Virus record (IMG/VR): IMGVR_UViG_3300035181_001051
Span: 1 to 32,846 of that record
Length of the DNA stretch: 32,846 nucleotides
Direction: 5' to 3' (one strand)
Source: a virus
Part shown: in pieces, positions 29,710-32,846 of the stretch
How the letters are laid out: each line of letters opens with the position of its first letter
Numbering within the stretch: position 1 is the first letter of the stretch
The notes under the pieces: generated by a model
Databases searched by the model: none
What the model was told of the DNA's origin: nothing
Seen by the model: the letters and a program-made list of their open reading frames with translations, nothing else
Position numbers and translations under genes: made by a program

Positions 29710-30090
29710 ATGAAACGATGGATGGATAAGAGTCTTATAACTTCCCCTATTAACTATGCCCTGTGTACTACCCAGAAGGCATTTAAAAGGGAGCTTAGAG
29801 AGCTTGGTATAGAAGATAACTCAGACTTCATTGTTGGTAACGCTCATGCAATGATACATTTCTATGAGGATACTATTACGGGAGGCACTTGTGCTATAGT
29901 CTGTATCGATGGAAGAGACAAAACCTTAGAGCAAGTTTACGCATTATTAACTCATGAAGCCATGCACTTATGGAGAGAAATCAAGACTGAGCTAGGAGAA
30001 AAGTTCCCTAGTGAAGAGTTTGAAGCATACGCGATGCAGCACATTGTTAGCAACCTTTTTGAGTCTTATAAACATCAGACTAAGAGGTAA
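29710..30090 (+). CDS. HExxH metallopeptidase-like protein
   Basis: The protein is 126 residues from ATG 29710 (GAGG upstream). THEAMHLW (about residues 82-89) fits HExxH, with a Glu-rich helix EEFEAYAMQHIV about 20 residues later that could supply the third ligand. Proteins of this type, one small domain with HExxH and EAYA, are seen in several phages. Protease activity is inferred. It sits on the far side of the T tract from the preceding genes, so it may need its own promoter. Confidence 0.65.
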   Translation: MKRWMDKSLITSPINYALCTTQKAFKRELRELGIEDNSDFIVGNAHAMIHFYEDTITGGTCAIVCIDGRDKTLEQVYALLTHEAMHLWREIKTELGEKFPSEEFEAYAMQHIVSNLFESYKHQTKR

Positions 30091-30175
30091 CTACAGAAAG
30101 GGTCACGATGTAATCTCTTCTGACCGATAACGGAGTCCTTAAAACAAAGGGTTTGTATCTATTTCTGCTTACCAG

Positions 30176-30190
30176 ACCCCGTTAAATTAA
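30176..30190 (+). promoter_or_regulatory. Motif B (copy 3): ACCCCGTTAAATTAA
   Basis: The third identical copy, within the 329-base gap 30091-30419. As in copy 2, TGATA follows. Base-paired segments at 30206-30252 lie downstream. Confidence 0.5.
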
Positions 30191-30205
30191 TGATAAGGCT
30201 GCTCT

Positions 30206-30252
30206 CCCCTGTATCTAAGGGTATCCTAGAGGGGTGCCCTAAGACCCCTTAG
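30206..30252 (+). promoter_or_regulatory. Overlapping alternative hairpins, possible attenuator
   Basis: CCCCT (30206-30210) can pair with AGGGG (30230-30234), but the same bases form AGGGGT/ACCCCT (30230-30235/30244-30249), and CTAAGGG/CCCTTAG (30215-30221/30246-30252) competes with both. TAAGGGTATC, followed by a degenerate TATGG, resembles motif A here. An AT-rich tail, not a T run, follows. Confidence 0.35.
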
Positions 30253-30419
30253 TTATTAGTTATTATATAATATAATATAAGAATATAAAAATAAAAGAAA
30301 TATTATAAATTCTTGTTACACTGCTAGGTTGTTGAAGTAGCCTACGGATTATTTCCCTCCGATTGAGGTTGAATATAAAGCAAATTGCTTTCCTATAGGT
30401 CAAATTGAAAGGAACAAAA

Positions 30420-30863
30420 ATGGTAGATGAAAGTCAATTACGACATCAACCAAGCTCTGGTGAGATAGCATTGCTCTCCTCAGTGATTGCAAGTAACCAT
30501 AAGATAACACTATCAAAACTAGATAGTCTATCACGAAGAATAGAAGCACTTGACGCAAAACAAGATGCACATGATGTAAGATTACACGCACACATTGAGA
30601 TCGAAAACAAGAAAATAGAGGAAATTCGTGAGATAGTTGCAACTGCAGCTTCTGCTTTAGAAGATAAAGTACTAAGCGGTTTTCCTGAAAATGACCCAAA
30701 GAAACATTGCGAATACCATGTAGAGATAATTGAAGATGCCGACAGAGGCAAGAAGCGTCGTGATGAAGTCATTACATTCGCTGTAAAACAAGTAGTTTGG
30801 GGTGGTGTCAGTTTGGTTGCATTTGCATTGTGGTTATATACTAAAGCGCAAATAAAACTTTAA
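30420..30863 (+). CDS. Tail-anchored coiled-coil membrane protein, XhlA-like layout
   Basis: The protein is 147 residues from ATG 30420 (AAAGGA upstream). A helical body with heptads (LSRRIEALDAKQDAHDVRL) is followed by a single C-terminal membrane helix (VVWGGVSLVAFALWLYT). This coiled coil plus C-terminal anchor layout resembles the haemolysin XhlA family, which assists holins. It sits just before the terminase genes, a place often used for lysis genes. Lysis function is inferred. Confidence 0.65.
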   Translation: MVDESQLRHQPSSGEIALLSSVIASNHKITLSKLDSLSRRIEALDAKQDAHDVRLHAHIEIENKKIEEIREIVATAASALEDKVLSGFPENDPKKHCEYHVEIIEDADRGKKRRDEVITFAVKQVVWGGVSLVAFALWLYTKAQIKL

Positions 30864-30888
30864 TTGTAACGAACATGCATTGTGATTG

Positions 30889-30918
30889 CCCCTAAGCTGG
30901 TGATTTTTAAGGGTTTTT
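30889..30918 (+). terminator. Intrinsic terminator after the membrane protein gene
   Basis: CCCTAA (30890-30895) pairs with TTAAGGG (30907-30913, one A bulged), then TTTTT. Stem 6 bp, so moderate strength. Confidence 0.6.
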
Positions 30919-31004
30919 GGAAGGGTGCGTTGAGGTGAGCCTTGGGGTTGAACACAGACGCTATCCGCAGAAACTATTTTTTTCTAATATAAAGGAGTCC
31001 TCGA

Positions 31005-31460
31005 TTGACAACTGACTATAATGAGGTTGAAGTATTACCTCCAACAGATAATTATGCTGCCAGAGCTGGTGTAGGAAGACCCGCTGGAAGCCAGAATATG
31101 ACCAAGAATAAAGCTTCCGCGAGGCTTGCTGAATTAGGATTTGATCCTATCGGTGAAATGGTTGCATTGCATAGACAAATAGAATACGATATAGCAAATT
31201 TGATGTATGATGAAGATGGAGAGCCGCGTGAGAAATATTCACAAATGGCCTTTGCAACGCTAGTCAATGCAAAACAACGAGTAATATCAGATTTGTTGAG
31301 ATATGGTTATGCCAGAATACCTGAAGGTGGCTTGAATGAAAATAAACCAGCTGCTAAGATATCTATAACACTGAGCTCCTCACAACCAGAGTTCGAAAGA
31401 CTTCAAGCTGCTCGTTCGGAATATGATGAGAACCAGCCATTTAAAGGTGCTGACGAATGA
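31005..31460 (+). CDS. Small terminase subunit candidate
   Basis: The protein is 151 residues, starting with TTG 31005 behind AAGGAG; no in-frame ATG fits. The N-terminus is polar with AGVGRPAGSQNMTKNKASARL, a basic helix typical of phage DNA-binding heads. A central helix pair and an acidic tail follow. Position immediately before the large terminase supports packaging initiation. No family match was verified. Confidence 0.6.
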   Translation: MTTDYNEVEVLPPTDNYAARAGVGRPAGSQNMTKNKASARLAELGFDPIGEMVALHRQIEYDIANLMYDEDGEPREKYSQMAFATLVNAKQRVISDLLRYGYARIPEGGLNENKPAAKISITLSSSQPEFERLQAARSEYDENQPFKGADE

Positions 31461-31585
31461 AACCTTACCAATTAGTTATATCAAAGTCTATCAAGGCTGA
31501 TAAAGTTATTATTCATCAATGTAGAGTTGGGAAGAGTAAGATAATTATTATGCCCCAATGCAGAGCTGGGAAGACTATAAAATGA
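31457..31585 (+). CDS. 42-residue protein between terminase subunits
   Basis: It overlaps both neighbours by ATGA, so it is part of a coupled chain. The peptide is basic and holds two copies of QCR(V/A)GK(S/T) encoded by a 39-bp tandem repeat (units from 31517 and 31556). The half-motif resembles a Walker A end. Function unknown. Confidence 0.6.
   Translation: MKPYQLVISKSIKADKVIIHQCRVGKSKIIIMPQCRAGKTIK
31517..31575 (+). repeat. Two-unit 39-bp in-frame repeat
   Basis: CAATGTAGAGTTGGGAAGAG (31517-31536) and CAATGCAGAGCTGGGAAGAC (31556-31575) match at 17 of 20 positions and are 13 codons apart. They form the body of the 42-residue gene. Confidence 0.8.
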
Positions 31586-32846
31586 GCGCGATGGACTTAC
31601 ACCCAGGGCAATCTGAAGTCTTTACAGAGCTGTTCATAGCAAAGAGCATTAGAAATGCCGTAGCTGTGTGTAGTCGTGGTTGGGGTAAGTCACACTTTGC
31701 TGCAGTATGCGCTATTAACGCTGTATGTGAATTAATGGAGTTATCTCCAGATGTTCCCAACAAGGTTGTTTATATCATTGCTCCAACATACGCTCAGGTT
31801 ACTGATATTTATCATCCACTACTTGTCTACCAATTAGGTATGGATGCACATGTAATAAAGCATAGTAAAGACGCTGGTCGTTTGTGGTTCCCTAATAATG
31901 TAGAGTTGAGATTAGTCTCATATGAAGCTGTAGAACGTCTACGAGGTCTTGGAGCTTACTTTGTTGTTCTTGATGAAGTATCATCATGGACTAAAGGTGG
32001 AGGCTTTCAGGAAGCATGGCAAGGTGTGATACAGCCTTGTATAGCTACTCGTTGGAGTCCTAAACAAGCTGCTCGTTATGGTGCAGTGAGCCCTGGTCGA
32101 TCATTAACTATTAGTACACCTAAGGGTTATAATTTCTTATATGATATGTACAACTATCAAGAGAAAGACGATACATGGGGCTCATTTCACTTTGACTACA
32201 AATCTTCTCCATTACTAGATTCTGAAGAGATTGATAGGATTAGACACAACATTGACCCTTTAGAGTTCAATCGAGAGTATAAGGCAACATTCGAAGACTC
32301 AGGGAACAGTATATTCTATTGCTTTGATCGTAAACTACATGTCAGAAAAGACTTAGATTATTTCCGCCAAGCTACTGAGAAAGATGCTGGTGAAGATGTG
32401 CACATAGGTATTGACTTTAACGTTGGTCTTCAATGCTCTAGCGCATTTGCCCGAAGGGGTAATCAAGTACATTACCTTGATGAGTTCAAAGGTCACCCAG
32501 ACACAGAACAACTAGCAGTAGCTATTAAGGCTAAATTCTGGCCTTTCTTTAACACAATAGGACACCCATTATATGGTAAAAAGGCTTGTAAAATATTTGT
32601 TTATCCTGACCCTAGCGGCAACTCCCGTAAGACTAGTGCCCCAGTCGGTCAAACAGACTTCACCATATTGGAAAGTCACGGCTTTGTAGTATTAGCACAT
32701 CGTAAAGCGCCTCCAATAATTGATAGTGTTGCATGTGTTAATAGACTATTAAAGACTGCTGCGGGTGAGACCTACATGTATATTTCAGCTAATTGTACAG
32801 GACTAATTCAGTCGCTTGAGAGAACTTCTTGGGTCGACAATAACGT
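31582..32846 (+). CDS. Large terminase subunit (ATPase and nuclease), partial
   Basis: The gene runs off the window after about 421 codons. Walker A is CSRGWGKS (Lys36), Walker B FVVLDEV (Asp131, Glu132), a coupling motif TISTP lies at 177-181, and the nuclease start IGIDFN has Asp278. The ATPase drives DNA into the procapsid and the nuclease cuts concatemers. The sequence around motifs does not resemble the T7 gp19 type. The start shares ATGA with the 42-residue gene. Confidence 0.92.
   Translation, partial: MSAMDLHPGQSEVFTELFIAKSIRNAVAVCSRGWGKSHFAAVCAINAVCELMELSPDVPNKVVYIIAPTYAQVTDIYHPLLVYQLGMDAHVIKHSKDAGRLWFPNNVELRLVSYEAVERLRGLGAYFVVLDEVSSWTKGGGFQEAWQGVIQPCIATRWSPKQAARYGAVSPGRSLTISTPKGYNFLYDMYNYQEKDDTWGSFHFDYKSSPLLDSEEIDRIRHNIDPLEFNREYKATFEDSGNSIFYCFDRKLHVRKDLDYFRQATEKDAGEDVHIGIDFNVGLQCSSAFARRGNQVHYLDEFKGHPDTEQLAVAIKAKFWPFFNTIGHPLYGKKACKIFVYPDPSGNSRKTSAPVGQTDFTILESHGFVVLAHRKAPPIIDSVACVNRLLKTAAGETYMYISANCTGLIQSLERTSWVDNN

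Larger units (their letters stand above)
30091..30419 (+). other. 329-base noncoding interval
   Basis: No credible gene is present. It holds motif B (30176-30190), the alternative hairpins (30206-30252), a very AT-rich block (30253-30312, repeated TATAA) and small stems such as CGGA/TCCG near 30346-30362. The AT-rich block could be a melting region for transcription or replication. Nothing identifies an origin. Confidence 0.5.

Overview
The window is 32.8 kb from the left and middle part of a lytic tailed-phage genome. All supported genes are on the + strand, packed end to end, often with ATGA start/stop overlaps. Base composition is AT-rich (below about 40% GC by eye). Start sites carry AAGGAG-type ribosome binding sites. 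Two genes encode cleavable signal peptides and several encode one- or two-helix membrane miniproteins, so the host is probably a Gram-negative bacterium. I see no integrase, repressor, tRNA gene or CRISPR array. The strongest identifications are a T7-type set: single-subunit RNA polymerase, ssDNA-binding protein with acidic tail, DUF3310 protein, family A DNA polymerase with proofreading domain, FEN-type 5' exonuclease, primase-helicase and ATP-dependent DNA ligase. The large terminase at the right edge does not look T7-like, so this is not a plain T7 relative.

Layout. 1-1804: early block behind a candidate phage promoter, with a secreted repeat protein and membrane/coiled-coil proteins, closed by a UUCG terminator and a run of 30 T. 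1877-4386: a folded leader, a 39-residue membrane peptide and the RNA polymerase. 4394-6162: overlapping small unknown genes. 6163-10248: conserved motif B with a hairpin, then an unknown acidic protein, ssDNA-binding protein, DUF3310 protein, an exonuclease-motif fragment and DNA polymerase. 10259-13900: accessory genes, including a release-factor-like domain, a cluster of cysteine-rich miniproteins with an internal duplication, and a hexapeptide beta-helix protein. 13881-18517: exonuclease, a 180-nt noncoding stretch with a predicted pseudoknot, a GIY-YIG endonuclease and primase-helicase. 18514-27900: ligase, MazG-like, Lar-like, cupin-like, nucleotidyltransferase and DHH phosphoesterase genes among many unknowns. 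27901-30419: gene-poor regulatory region with two more copies of promoter motif A, two of motif B, a folded RNA candidate, a likely highly expressed 195-residue protein with its own promoter and terminator, and a 20-bp terminator hairpin with 23 T. 30420-32846: tail-anchored membrane protein, small terminase candidate, a 42-residue gene and large terminase (cut by the window end).

Working model (inference): early genes and the RNA polymerase are expressed first. The polymerase then transcribes from motif A (TATCTTATATGG core), feeding the replication operon and the 28-kb unit. Strong terminators with very long T tracts separate the units. The most unusual features are the noncoding ones: poly-T terminators, the leader RNA before the RNA polymerase, the pseudoknot at 15.1 kb, and motifs A and B.
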